A stretch of DNA of 41,235 nt, taken from Syntrophus sp. (in: bacteria) (GTDB lineage Bacteria; Desulfobacterota; Syntrophorhabdia; Syntrophorhabdales; Syntrophorhabdaceae). Of the stretch, positions 28,836-36,887 are shown in pieces (position 1 is the first letter of the stretch; the number at the start of each line of letters is the position of its first letter). A program made the translations under genes and the position numbers. Location: the NCBI GenBank assembly GCA_013824835.1, contig PNOM01000018.1, positions 1 through 41,235 on the forward strand, read 5' to 3'. The notes under the pieces were generated by a model, which made no database searches, was not told the origin of the DNA, and worked only from the letters and a program-made list of their open reading frames with translations.

Positions 28836-30965
28836 ATGAAGCCCCGGATTATGATTGTTGAAGATGAACTTATCGTTGCCGAATCCCTGAAGGTTGTTCT
28901 GGAACGCTGTGGGTATGAGGTGACGGCCCTTATTAGTGCAGGAGAGCAAGCTATTGCCGAAATAGAGAAGAATCCTCCTGACCTCGTTATTATGGACATA
29001 GTCCTCTCGGGGACATTAAACGGTATTGAGACTGCCGGTTTAATAAAAAACCGCTACCGTACCCCCATCATCTACCTGACTGCCTTCACTGATGAGGAGA
29101 TCATCAAAAGGGCCAGGCCCACCGAACCATATGCCTATATTGTCAAGCCCTTTAACGAAAGGGAGCTTTACTCCACCATTGAGATGACCCTCTACAGAGG
29201 AAAAATTGAGAAGGACCTCAGAGAGAGTGAAGAAAAATACCGCAGTATTTTTGACAATGCCGCAGAAGGTATCTTCCAGATTTCTCCATCCGGCAATATC
29301 ATCTCTGCGAACCCTGCCTTTGCCCATGCCCTCGGCTACAATTCTCCCGATGAACTGATTGCGACAGTGACTGATGTGGCACAGCAGCTCTATGCAACCC
29401 CGGACCAGAGGCAGTGGGTTATGCATGAGCTGGGGCAGAAGGGGAAGCTGGAAAAATATACCCTCCAATTGCGACGGAAAAATGAATCGATTGTATGGGT
29501 GTCCGTATCAACACGGGTGGTGCGGGATGAAGAAGGGAAAATATCCCGCTATGAAGGCATTATGGAGGATATAACTGTCGCAAAAGAAAACGAACTCCAG
29601 CTTCTCTCCATGAAGGCATACTATGAGAATATCCTCGAATTAATCGTGAATTGTGTTATGCAGACTGACCGTGACGATACGATCCGCTATTGTAACCGCG
29701 GTATTTGGATAATCACAGGTATTGAGCCGATGTATTTTGTCGGAAAAAACCTCTGGAGCGATTTTCCCCATGAAATAGTTCACATCATTGCCCCCCTTTA
29801 CCTGCAGGCAAAAACCACCCTCGAACCTCTCCAGTTTGATGAAATACAATTCGTCAGATCTCCTGGAAATGATGTCTATGTGTCGGGGTGGCTCATCCCT
29901 GTAGTAAAAGATAATCAATTCGATGGTATGGTTGCTACAATAGAGGATATGACATACAGGAAAAAGGCGGAAGAATCATTCAAGGAGAGCCAGGCAAAAT
30001 ATCGCAGCATTTTTGACAATGCCGTGGAAGGCATCTTCCAGACCACTCCTGAAGGGCAATTTATCCGGGCAAATCCTGCCATGGCGCTCATGTTTGGCTA
30101 TGAATCCCCGGAAGACCTTATAATAAGTATTACCGATATCGGAACGCAACATTATACGAATCCAGCAGACCGTGAAGTCTTCAAGGATATTATGAGCAGG
30201 GAAGGGATAGTGAATAATTTTGAGGTGATGCTCCGGAGGAAAGACGGAAGATCCACGTGGGTATCCATGAACGCCAGGGCAGCCCGTGACGGAAAGGGGA
30301 ATGTCCTTTATTACGAAGGGACCATGGAGGATATTACCTACCGGAAGAAGGCGGAAATCCAGATCAAAGATAGCCTGGGCAAGCTACGAAAGGCGACGGG
30401 TGCTGTGATTGATGTTATCGTCAGCGCCGTGGAAATGAAAGATCCTTACACGGCAGGCCATCAAAAAAGGGTTGCCGATCTGGCGCGGGCAATTGCTACC
30501 GAAATGGGCCTTGCCCAGGATCAGATAGAAGGTATCCGCATGGCCGGGGTCATTCATGATCTGGGCAAGATTTCCATCCCTGCAGAAATATTGAGTATGC
30601 CCCGTAAATTGTCGAATATTGAATTCAAGCTTATCCAGACGCACCCCCAGGCAGGCTATGATATTGTCAAAGACATTGAGTTTCCCTGGCCTATTGCCCA
30701 AATGGTCCTCCAGCATCATGAGCGGATGGATGGCTCAGGTTACCCCCGTGCCCTCAAGGACGGTGAAATCCTCCTTGAAGCAAAAATCCTTGCTGTTGCC
30801 GACGTGGTAGAAGCCGTTGCCTCGCACCGTCCGTACAGACCTGCCTTCGGAATAGATATGGCCCTTAATGAAATAGAGAAAAACAAAGGCACACTTTACG
30901 ATCCTGACGCAGTCGATGCCTGCCTGAGATTGTTCAGGGAGAAGGGATTCACATTGCAGCCGTGA
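28836..30965 (+). CDS. receiver-PAS-PAS-PAS-HD-GYP protein (c-di-GMP phosphodiesterase)
   Basis: This is a 709-residue cytoplasmic protein. The receiver (1-120) has Asp54 in VIMDIVLSG. Three PAS domains (about 130-245, 255-375, 385-505) follow; the first and third are close relatives of each other (KYRSIFDNA.EGIFQ start). The HD-GYP domain (515-705) has GHQKRVADLA, the HD pair in VIHDLGKISIPAEIL, and HHERMDGSGYP starting at residue 627. Signature residues for c-di-GMP hydrolysis are intact. It is a close paralogue of the protein at 36880-38247, which has one PAS, so PAS units were probably duplicated here. It precedes a diguanylate cyclase gene by 31 bp. Confidence 0.94.
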   Translation: MKPRIMIVEDELIVAESLKVVLERCGYEVTALISAGEQAIAEIEKNPPDLVIMDIVLSGTLNGIETAGLIKNRYRTPIIYLTAFTDEEIIKRARPTEPYAYIVKPFNERELYSTIEMTLYRGKIEKDLRESEEKYRSIFDNAAEGIFQISPSGNIISANPAFAHALGYNSPDELIATVTDVAQQLYATPDQRQWVMHELGQKGKLEKYTLQLRRKNESIVWVSVSTRVVRDEEGKISRYEGIMEDITVAKENELQLLSMKAYYENILELIVNCVMQTDRDDTIRYCNRGIWIITGIEPMYFVGKNLWSDFPHEIVHIIAPLYLQAKTTLEPLQFDEIQFVRSPGNDVYVSGWLIPVVKDNQFDGMVATIEDMTYRKKAEESFKESQAKYRSIFDNAVEGIFQTTPEGQFIRANPAMALMFGYESPEDLIISITDIGTQHYTNPADREVFKDIMSREGIVNNFEVMLRRKDGRSTWVSMNARAARDGKGNVLYYEGTMEDITYRKKAEIQIKDSLGKLRKATGAVIDVIVSAVEMKDPYTAGHQKRVADLARAIATEMGLAQDQIEGIRMAGVIHDLGKISIPAEILSMPRKLSNIEFKLIQTHPQAGYDIVKDIEFPWPIAQMVLQHHERMDGSGYPRALKDGEILLEAKILAVADVVEAVASHRPYRPAFGIDMALNEIEKNKGTLYDPDAVDACLRLFREKGFTLQP

Positions 30966-30996
30966 AGAATAGGTAAAAAAGTGGAGGCGGAATTTT

Positions 30997-32679
30997 ATGA
31001 AACATATCCGTGACCCTAAGAAACACATTGCCGGAATAAAATCCTATATCCTTTTCGGGGCGCTCCTGTGGACCGCAATAATAGGCGCTTCTCTCCTGTG
31101 GAATTTTGTGTACACAAAAGGGCAGACTCTCTCCAAATCAGATGTGATGGCGCGTCTCGCCTTTGACAAGGATACGAGCTTCAGGAGCTGGCTTACCTTT
31201 CATGGCGGAGCCTATGTGCCGGTCACCGATGAGACCGCTCCCAACCCTTACCTCGATGTTCCGGAAAGAGACGTAACGCTACAATCAGGAAAACCCCTTA
31301 CCCTCATGAATCCCGCCTATGCAATGCGCCAGTACTACGAGAAATTCGATAAAAAGGGCAGCGTAAAGGGTCACATTACGAGCCTTAAACCTCTTCGCCC
31401 GATAAACATACCGGATCCTTGGGAAGAACAGTCCCTTCGCGATTTTGAAATCGGAAAAAAAGAGGCTGTCATCATTCAAGTCATAGATGAAGAAGAGTAT
31501 GTGCGGTTCATGAAGCCCTTTATTACTGTCAAGGGATGTCTTAAGTGTCATGCGTCCCAGGGATACAAAGAGGGTGAAATACGTGGAGGTGTCAGCGTAT
31601 CGGTTCCTATGGTGCCCCTTAGAAAACTTGAGGGAAGTCAGCTTGCCATGCTTTTAAAGGTTCATCTCCTCATATGGGGATTCGGGCTGGCAGGAATTGC
31701 CTTCATGGGCAATGGCATCATACGAAGCGAACGGCAGCGGGTTAGCGCGGAAGATGCGCTCCGTGTTTCTGAAGAAAAACTGGCAAAGGTATTCCAGGCG
31801 TCACCGGACTGGATTACCATCTCAACCCTTGAAGACGGGCGATACATAGACGTGAATGATGCCTTTGTCTATATGACCGGATACAGGAAAGAAGAGGCAA
31901 TAGGAAAAACTGCTGATGAACTTGGTCTGTGGGTGAATGGGGAACAACGAATAAGCGCCCTGGAGCTACTTGAAAAGAACGGAGTTCTTCATAACTTTGA
32001 AGTTGAATTGAGGATGAAATCCGGTAAAATTCATACCATGCTCTGGTCAGCGGAAAAGATAGAGCTGAAAGGCCAGCGGTACCTTGTGAATGCTGTTAAT
32101 GATATTACTAACAGGAAAGCAATGGAGCGGGAGATAAAACATATTGCCTATCATGATATGTTGACGGGCATACCGAATAGAATACTTCTCCTTGACCGTC
32201 TTTCAGTGGCTATTAATCAGGCAGAGAGAAACCAGAACAGGGTTGCCCTCATGATGCTCGATCTCGATAAATTTAAAGATATTAATGACAACATGGGACA
32301 CCACGCAGGGGATTTGCTTTTGAAAGGCGTTGCAGAGAGATTGATGAATATCGTGAGAAAAGAAGACACGGTTGCCAGGTTTGGAGGGGATGAATTTGTC
32401 CTTGTCCTCACTCAGCAGAAAGATCGGGAAGGTGCTCTTGAGGTTGCCCGCAAGATTGTTGATTCCTTTCAGGCCCCCTTCCCGCTGAATGGACATACGT
32501 TGAGTGTAACAACCAGTGTCGGCATTGCATTCTATCCCGACGACGGCAAGGATATTGATACCATTCTTAAAAATGCCGACACCGCCATGTATATAGCAAA
32601 GGCTGCGGGGAGGAACGGATGTTCTCTGTTCGGTGCTTCGAAGGAAGGCAAGGAAGAAGATGAGAAGTTTAAAAGATGA
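30997..32679 (+). CDS. haem-sensor diguanylate cyclase: DUF3365-PAS-GGDEF
   Basis: This 560-residue membrane protein is expected to make c-di-GMP from two GTP. One transmembrane segment (about 16-38) and a second (about 212-235) flank a periplasmic DUF3365/Tll0287-like domain carrying a c-type haem site CLKCH (Cys181, Cys184, His185). A PAS domain (about 260-375) follows. The GGDEF domain (380-550) has an intact GGDEF at 463-467 with RKED five residues before it, the product-inhibition I-site. It forms an opposing pair with the HD-GYP protein upstream. GGAGG precedes ATG 30997. The haem could report redox state or a gas ligand; which one cannot be read. Confidence 0.92.
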   Translation: MKHIRDPKKHIAGIKSYILFGALLWTAIIGASLLWNFVYTKGQTLSKSDVMARLAFDKDTSFRSWLTFHGGAYVPVTDETAPNPYLDVPERDVTLQSGKPLTLMNPAYAMRQYYEKFDKKGSVKGHITSLKPLRPINIPDPWEEQSLRDFEIGKKEAVIIQVIDEEEYVRFMKPFITVKGCLKCHASQGYKEGEIRGGVSVSVPMVPLRKLEGSQLAMLLKVHLLIWGFGLAGIAFMGNGIIRSERQRVSAEDALRVSEEKLAKVFQASPDWITISTLEDGRYIDVNDAFVYMTGYRKEEAIGKTADELGLWVNGEQRISALELLEKNGVLHNFEVELRMKSGKIHTMLWSAEKIELKGQRYLVNAVNDITNRKAMEREIKHIAYHDMLTGIPNRILLLDRLSVAINQAERNQNRVALMMLDLDKFKDINDNMGHHAGDLLLKGVAERLMNIVRKEDTVARFGGDEFVLVLTQQKDREGALEVARKIVDSFQAPFPLNGHTLSVTTSVGIAFYPDDGKDIDTILKNADTAMYIAKAAGRNGCSLFGASKEGKEEDEKFKR

Positions 32680-32726
32680 GATGCTTCTCAGTTGTTGCGA
32701 GTTACGAGATAGGGGTAACGGGTTTT

Positions 32727-32996
32727 TTAATAGACTTCATCGTGGGTGCCTATATCTATGAGGTGGATAGTGTTGGTGGATAGTTTAAAAATGATTCGTA
32801 AATTAGATGTTAATGAACAGGCATATTTATCTTCAAGTTTGCCTTTTAATTTATGTGTTTCCAGTGATGGCATGAAAGGATTTTCTGACAGACCGTTTAG
32901 AATTTCTATAAATAGCTCTTTAAGCAATGGATTACTTATAAGAAGTTTTTTAGCTTTCCTTGAAAAGGATTGTGAAAACTCAATCTTCCGGGGCAT
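32727..32996 (-). CDS. RelE/YafQ-family toxin
   Basis: The 89-residue protein matches ribosome-dependent mRNA interferases of the RelE/StbE group. SFSRKAKKLL is near the start. HKLKGKLEDKYACSLTSNLR begins near residue 43, and LIDIGTHDEVY closes the protein; the GTHDEVY ending is very typical. It overlaps the upstream antitoxin gene by 17 bp. It lies on the minus strand in the middle of plus-strand signalling genes, which suggests later insertion. Confidence 0.88.
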   Translation of the reverse strand: MPRKIEFSQSFSRKAKKLLISNPLLKELFIEILNGLSENPFMPSLETHKLKGKLEDKYACSLTSNLRIIFKLSTNTIHLIDIGTHDEVY

Positions 32997-33198
32997 TCAG
33001 AATTGCCTGCATAGCCTCGTTAACTGTCTCAAAAACCATTGTAGGCTCTTTCTCGGCTTCAAGCACCCGCTTTACAAACGTCCTGTGTTTCTTTTCTTTT
33101 TCTACAAGGAAGCTAATGTAATCTCTAACCTCGCGAATCCGTCTCACGGGAAGTTTGGGAAGCATGTCATGGATATCGGATATTGCAACGTTCTTCAT
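32980..33198 (-). CDS. antitoxin partner of the RelE-type toxin
   Basis: This is a 72-residue protein, MKNVAISDIHDMLPKLPVRR ..., with an acidic helical tail (VFETVNEAMQAILNAPED). ATG 33198 is preferred over an in-frame TTG at 33234; neither has a strong ribosome-binding site. IREVRDYISFLVEKEKK looks like the toxin-binding helix. The family is uncertain, but overlap and order (antitoxin first) support the pairing. The divergent solute-binding protein gene starts 56 bp away. Confidence 0.7.
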   Translation of the reverse strand: MKNVAISDIHDMLPKLPVRRIREVRDYISFLVEKEKKHRTFVKRVLEAEKEPTMVFETVNEAMQAILNAPED

Positions 33199-33253
33199 AA
33201 GATTAATAATAACGGATGCATTGCATGGTGTCAATGATTTTAAAATGTGAAAT

Positions 33254-34252
33254 ATGAAAATACCCTATAGCGCAATTTGTATTTTTCTTTCATTCACCCT
33301 GTTACTAACAGCCTGTCAGAAAGCACCAGGGAAACATGCCGGGCAGCCTGAGAAGATCACCATTGCGTACTCAAGGACATTTATTTCCATTCTTTATCAT
33401 ATTGCCTCAGTAAAAGGTTATTTTAAGGAAGAGGGTCTGGATGTTATAGACCAGCTTCATGAATTCGGGAAATTGGCCGTCAAATCGGTCTTTGAGGGAA
33501 AGGCTGATATAGCCATCACAACAGAAACACCAATCATGTTTGCCATATCAGGGGGCAGGAATATATACATAATAGCCATGATTGCCACCTCAAACAGGGG
33601 AAACGCCATCATTGCCATGAAAGATCAAGGGATCGCCCAGCCCACAGACCTCAAGGGAAAACGGATCGGGGTAACAAAAGGCACATCGTCAGATTTTTTT
33701 CTCGACTCTTTTCTCTCTACATGGGGGCTCAGCAGAAAGGATATACAGCTTGTTGCAATGAATCCCGATGAGATGTCAGATGCCCTCGCAACAGGAAAGG
33801 TTGATGCAGTTTCGGTCTGGCTGTCAAACCTTAATAAGCTGGAGCAGAGGTTCAAAGACAAGGCTGTTGTCTTCTTCGATGAGACCATTTACAGCGATAA
33901 TGCCTGTATGTTAGCAGAGAAGGTATTTGTTAAGAAACATCCCGTAACGGTCAGGAAGATCTTGAGGGCGCTTATACGGGCAGAGACCTTCGTAGGACAG
34001 AACCCCGGGGAATCACGTCGCCTTACCGCCGAATTCCTTAAAATCGACAAAACCGTTCTTGATAAAGTATGGGATTCTTTCGATTTTAAAGTCAGCCTTG
34101 ATCAGGCCCTCATCATAGGTCTCGAGGATCAGACCCGGTGGGCACATAAACATAGATTAACGGACAGTACAGAGATGCCCGACTATCTTGATTTTATATA
34201 TATTGACGGTCTTCAGTCAGTAAAGCCGGAAGCCGTCAGGATTATAGGGTGA
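33254..34252 (+). CDS. solute-binding lipoprotein, NMT1/SsuA-like, paired with a sensor kinase
   Basis: The 332-residue protein begins with a lipoprotein signal ending LLTAC (lipidation at Cys21). The mature part has the type 2 periplasmic-binding fold of the NMT1/TauA/SsuA group: KITIAYSRTFISILYHIASV, GKADIAITTETPIMFAISGG, TDLKGKRIGVTKGTSSDFFL and TGKVDAVSVWLSN. The natural ligand is unknown (sulphonates, nitrate and pyrimidine precursors are bound by relatives). No permease or ATPase gene is present. The next gene, 7 bp away, is a membrane histidine kinase, so a sensory rather than transport role is likely. Confidence 0.9.
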   Translation: MKIPYSAICIFLSFTLLLTACQKAPGKHAGQPEKITIAYSRTFISILYHIASVKGYFKEEGLDVIDQLHEFGKLAVKSVFEGKADIAITTETPIMFAISGGRNIYIIAMIATSNRGNAIIAMKDQGIAQPTDLKGKRIGVTKGTSSDFFLDSFLSTWGLSRKDIQLVAMNPDEMSDALATGKVDAVSVWLSNLNKLEQRFKDKAVVFFDETIYSDNACMLAEKVFVKKHPVTVRKILRALIRAETFVGQNPGESRRLTAEFLKIDKTVLDKVWDSFDFKVSLDQALIIGLEDQTRWAHKHRLTDSTEMPDYLDFIYIDGLQSVKPEAVRIIG

Positions 34253-34259
34253 TAGCGCG

Positions 34260-36887
34260 ATGCGGATAAAGAAAAGACTGCAACTCAATACCTTCATTAT
34301 ACTGGTCATGGTTCTTTTTATGGTGGTTTCCCTTATCTGGTCATTTCGGGAAGCCTTCAGGATGGATGAAAATGAGGCCCTCGTTGCAAAGATGCAGAGG
34401 GTTGCTTTTGAACGGGTTATCCTGAGGAGTGAATATCAGTTGTATCTTAGTAAACACGCCAAGGCCCAGTGGTATGAAAAAACCCGATATTTAAAGGGTT
34501 TGTTGGAGCAGGCAAGGACAATACTCACAGATGGAGAAAACAGGGCGCTCCTTCAGGATATACAAAAGAACTTTGACGGGACCGTTGCTGTATTCTCCAG
34601 GATTATGGAAATTTCTGAAAAAGGGAGAAATCCTGATAAAGACGACTCTCCTTACAGAGAAAGGGAAAAAAGGCTCGTAAGCCAGTTGCTGTTGAAAACC
34701 CACACATTGAGTAACGGTATAAGCAGATTGCAGGAATCTGCACACAGGGCATCGATTTCTGCATACAAAAGGTCAATCTTTCTTTTTATTGTTTTCATAG
34801 GTTGCGCAATTATTGTCACCATCGGGAATTCTGTTGTTATTCAGAGGCTTCTCACAAGACGTATCGTGGAACTCAGGAAAGGGACGAAAATAATCGGGGC
34901 CGGTAATCTTGACCACACTATCCGGATAACCGGCATTGACGAACTCTCCGATCTTGCTGAAGCAGCCAATGAAATGGCTGCGAGACTAAAGAAATCGTAT
35001 ACCTCTGTGGCAAACCTGCAAAGGGAAATCGCTGAACGTAAAGAGGCGGAAGGCGCGCTGCGCCAGAGCGAAGAACGGTATCGGACTACCCTTATGAGTA
35101 TTGGCGACGGGGTAATTGTTACCGACACTGCGGGGTTGGTGCAGGCGCTCAATCCTGTAGCAGAGTCGCTCACAGGCTGGACAGATGAGGATGTCTTTGG
35201 AATGCCGGTGACGAAAATCTTCCCGATTATTAACGAAGAGACAGGACAGTCCATAGAAAACCCGGTACAACTTGTCATGGAAAGCGGTTTAATTGTAGGG
35301 CTTGCCAATCACACGGTGCTCATTGCGAAAGATGGAACGAAGCGGCCCATTGCCGACAGCGGCGCCCCTATCTGTGATGAAGAGGGTGAGATATCAGGGG
35401 TGGTTCTCGTGTTCCGGGATCAGACAGAAGAACGGGCAACACAGAAACGACTCAGGCAGGAAATGGAAAGGGCACAGCAGTATCTTGACGCGGTTGGTGT
35501 CATGATGGTCGCCCTTGACAACCAGGCAAAGGTGACACTGATTAACCCTAAGGGGTGCGAGGTCCTTGGATATACGGAACAGGAGATTATTGGAAAGAAC
35601 TGGTTCGACTATTTTCTTACGGAATACGATTTTCATCATGTCAAAGATGTCTTTGCACGGATTGTGGCAGGTCAATCAAAGGCGGACGAATATGTGGAAA
35701 ACCATGTCCTGACTGGGAGCGGGGAAAAGCGGCTCATCGCCTGGCATAATACTGTCCTGAGAGATGACGATGGGAAAATCATCGGAACCCTCTCCTCCGG
35801 CGAGGATATCACCGCCCGCAGATGTGCCGAGGAAGCCGTTCGCTCCTCTCTTCAGGAGAAGGAAGTTCTCATCCGGGAAATACACCACCGGGTCAAGAAT
35901 AACCTCCAGATCATCTGCAGTCTCCTCATGCTTGAAGCGGACCCCACAAGAGAGAACGACACGGATAAAGTTCTCATGAAAATCAGTAACCGGGTACGGG
36001 CCATGTCCCTGGTCCATGAGAAGCTCTACCAGTCTTCTGATATGGCCCATATCAGCATGAGAGAGTATATCCATGACCTGGCAGGACGCATCATAAGTGC
36101 CTATGAAGTTCAACCGGATAGAATACGTTTCCACGTCGATGTAGAGGATATCCCTCTCTCTATCGATAGCGCGATTCCCTTCGGTCTCATCCTCAACGAA
36201 CTGATCACCAATGCCATAAAACATGCATTTCCGGAAGAGATGTTCAATGTTCAAGGTTCAAAGTTCAAAGTTAGAGAACCGGCACAGATAACCATTACCC
36301 TGACGGAGGAGCAGGATGCAGATACCCCTCCTTCTGTCATTGCAAGTACCCCTCCTTCTGTCGTTGCAAGTACCCCTCCTTCTGTCATTACAGATACCCC
36401 TCCTTCTGTCGTTACAGATACCCCTCCTTCTGTCATTGCGAGGAGCAACGCGACGAAGCAATCTATGTCTACAAAACAAGATTGCCACGCTCCCCCTGGG
36501 TCGCTCGCAATGACAGGGAGTGATGAGGGGTCGCTCGCAATGACAGAAAGCAGTAAAGGGTCGCTCGCAATGACAGGGAGTGATGAGGGGTCGCTCGCAA
36601 TGACAGGGAGTGATGAGGGGTCGCTCCCTCAGGATTCTGAACCTCGAACATTGAACGTTGAACATAGAACTCTTGCGAAGCAAGCTACCCTTGCGAAGCA
36701 AGTTGTTCTCACCGTCTCCGACAACGGTATCGGTCTTCCTCCTGCCATGGATATACATACTATTAATACCCTCGGCCTCCGTCTTGTGCGCATTCTGGGG
36801 GAAGGGCAGCTAAAAGGAACGGTCTTCATTGACCGGACGGGAGGCACCACATTTCACATTACCATCCCGGGAGGTTTCCATGGATAA
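34260..36887 (+). CDS. membrane sensor kinase HAMP-PAS-PAS-HisKA_2 with repeat-invaded ATPase domain
   Basis: This is an 875-residue kinase. Transmembrane segments at about 9-29 and 172-194 enclose a helical periplasmic domain; HAMP (195-250) and two PAS domains (about 268-385, 395-515) follow. HisKA_2 contains EIHHRVKNNLQIICSLLMLE with phospho-His 543. The ATPase N-box is LILNELITNAIKHAFP; the G1 box VSDNGIGLP comes only about 150 residues later. Between them, residues about 689-815 are translated palindromic repeats: five TPPSV(I/V)AS-type octads, SVIARSNATKQS, DCHAPPGSLAMT, four GSLAMTGSDE decads, then LNVEHRTLAKQ. The core motifs are intact, so activity is possible. It probably senses through the lipoprotein gene upstream. 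Confidence 0.92.
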   Translation: MRIKKRLQLNTFIILVMVLFMVVSLIWSFREAFRMDENEALVAKMQRVAFERVILRSEYQLYLSKHAKAQWYEKTRYLKGLLEQARTILTDGENRALLQDIQKNFDGTVAVFSRIMEISEKGRNPDKDDSPYREREKRLVSQLLLKTHTLSNGISRLQESAHRASISAYKRSIFLFIVFIGCAIIVTIGNSVVIQRLLTRRIVELRKGTKIIGAGNLDHTIRITGIDELSDLAEAANEMAARLKKSYTSVANLQREIAERKEAEGALRQSEERYRTTLMSIGDGVIVTDTAGLVQALNPVAESLTGWTDEDVFGMPVTKIFPIINEETGQSIENPVQLVMESGLIVGLANHTVLIAKDGTKRPIADSGAPICDEEGEISGVVLVFRDQTEERATQKRLRQEMERAQQYLDAVGVMMVALDNQAKVTLINPKGCEVLGYTEQEIIGKNWFDYFLTEYDFHHVKDVFARIVAGQSKADEYVENHVLTGSGEKRLIAWHNTVLRDDDGKIIGTLSSGEDITARRCAEEAVRSSLQEKEVLIREIHHRVKNNLQIICSLLMLEADPTRENDTDKVLMKISNRVRAMSLVHEKLYQSSDMAHISMREYIHDLAGRIISAYEVQPDRIRFHVDVEDIPLSIDSAIPFGLILNELITNAIKHAFPEEMFNVQGSKFKVREPAQITITLTEEQDADTPPSVIASTPPSVVASTPPSVITDTPPSVVTDTPPSVIARSNATKQSMSTKQDCHAPPGSLAMTGSDEGSLAMTESSKGSLAMTGSDEGSLAMTGSDEGSLPQDSEPRTLNVEHRTLAKQATLAKQVVLTVSDNGIGLPPAMDIHTINTLGLRLVRILGEGQLKGTVFIDRTGGTTFHITIPGGFHG
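36240..36270. repeat. family B heptads inside the kinase gene
   Basis: ATGTTCAATGTTCAAGGTTC is followed by AAAGTTCAAAG, coding for MFNVQGSKFKV just after the N-box. It precedes a native-looking strand (QITITLTEE) and the larger insert at 36324. Confidence 0.6.
36324..36710 (+). repeat. in-frame composite insert of palindromic repeats in a kinase ATPase domain
   Basis: Five 24-bp units starting ACCCCTCCTTCTGTC (36324-36443) lead into the family A left arm (from 36432). The loop is 36465-36479 and the right arm ends at 36514. Four 30-bp units starting GGGTCGCTCGCAATGAC (36498-36617) repeat the right-arm end. Family B follows (about 36638-36670), then two CTTGC-GAA-GCAAG hairpins (to about 36705). 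All units are multiples of three and no stop codon occurs. Confidence 0.92.

Noticed and set aside
32690..32726. Terminator after the diguanylate cyclase gene (GTTAC ... GTAAC then T-run)
   Set aside because: The stem is only 5 bp with a long loop and the T-run is separated from it by GGG, so it is too weak to call.
36258..36758. Minus-strand 166-codon frame inside the repeat-invaded kinase gene
   Set aside because: It is the antisense reading of in-frame repeats; the plus strand has the full kinase domain set across the same bases.
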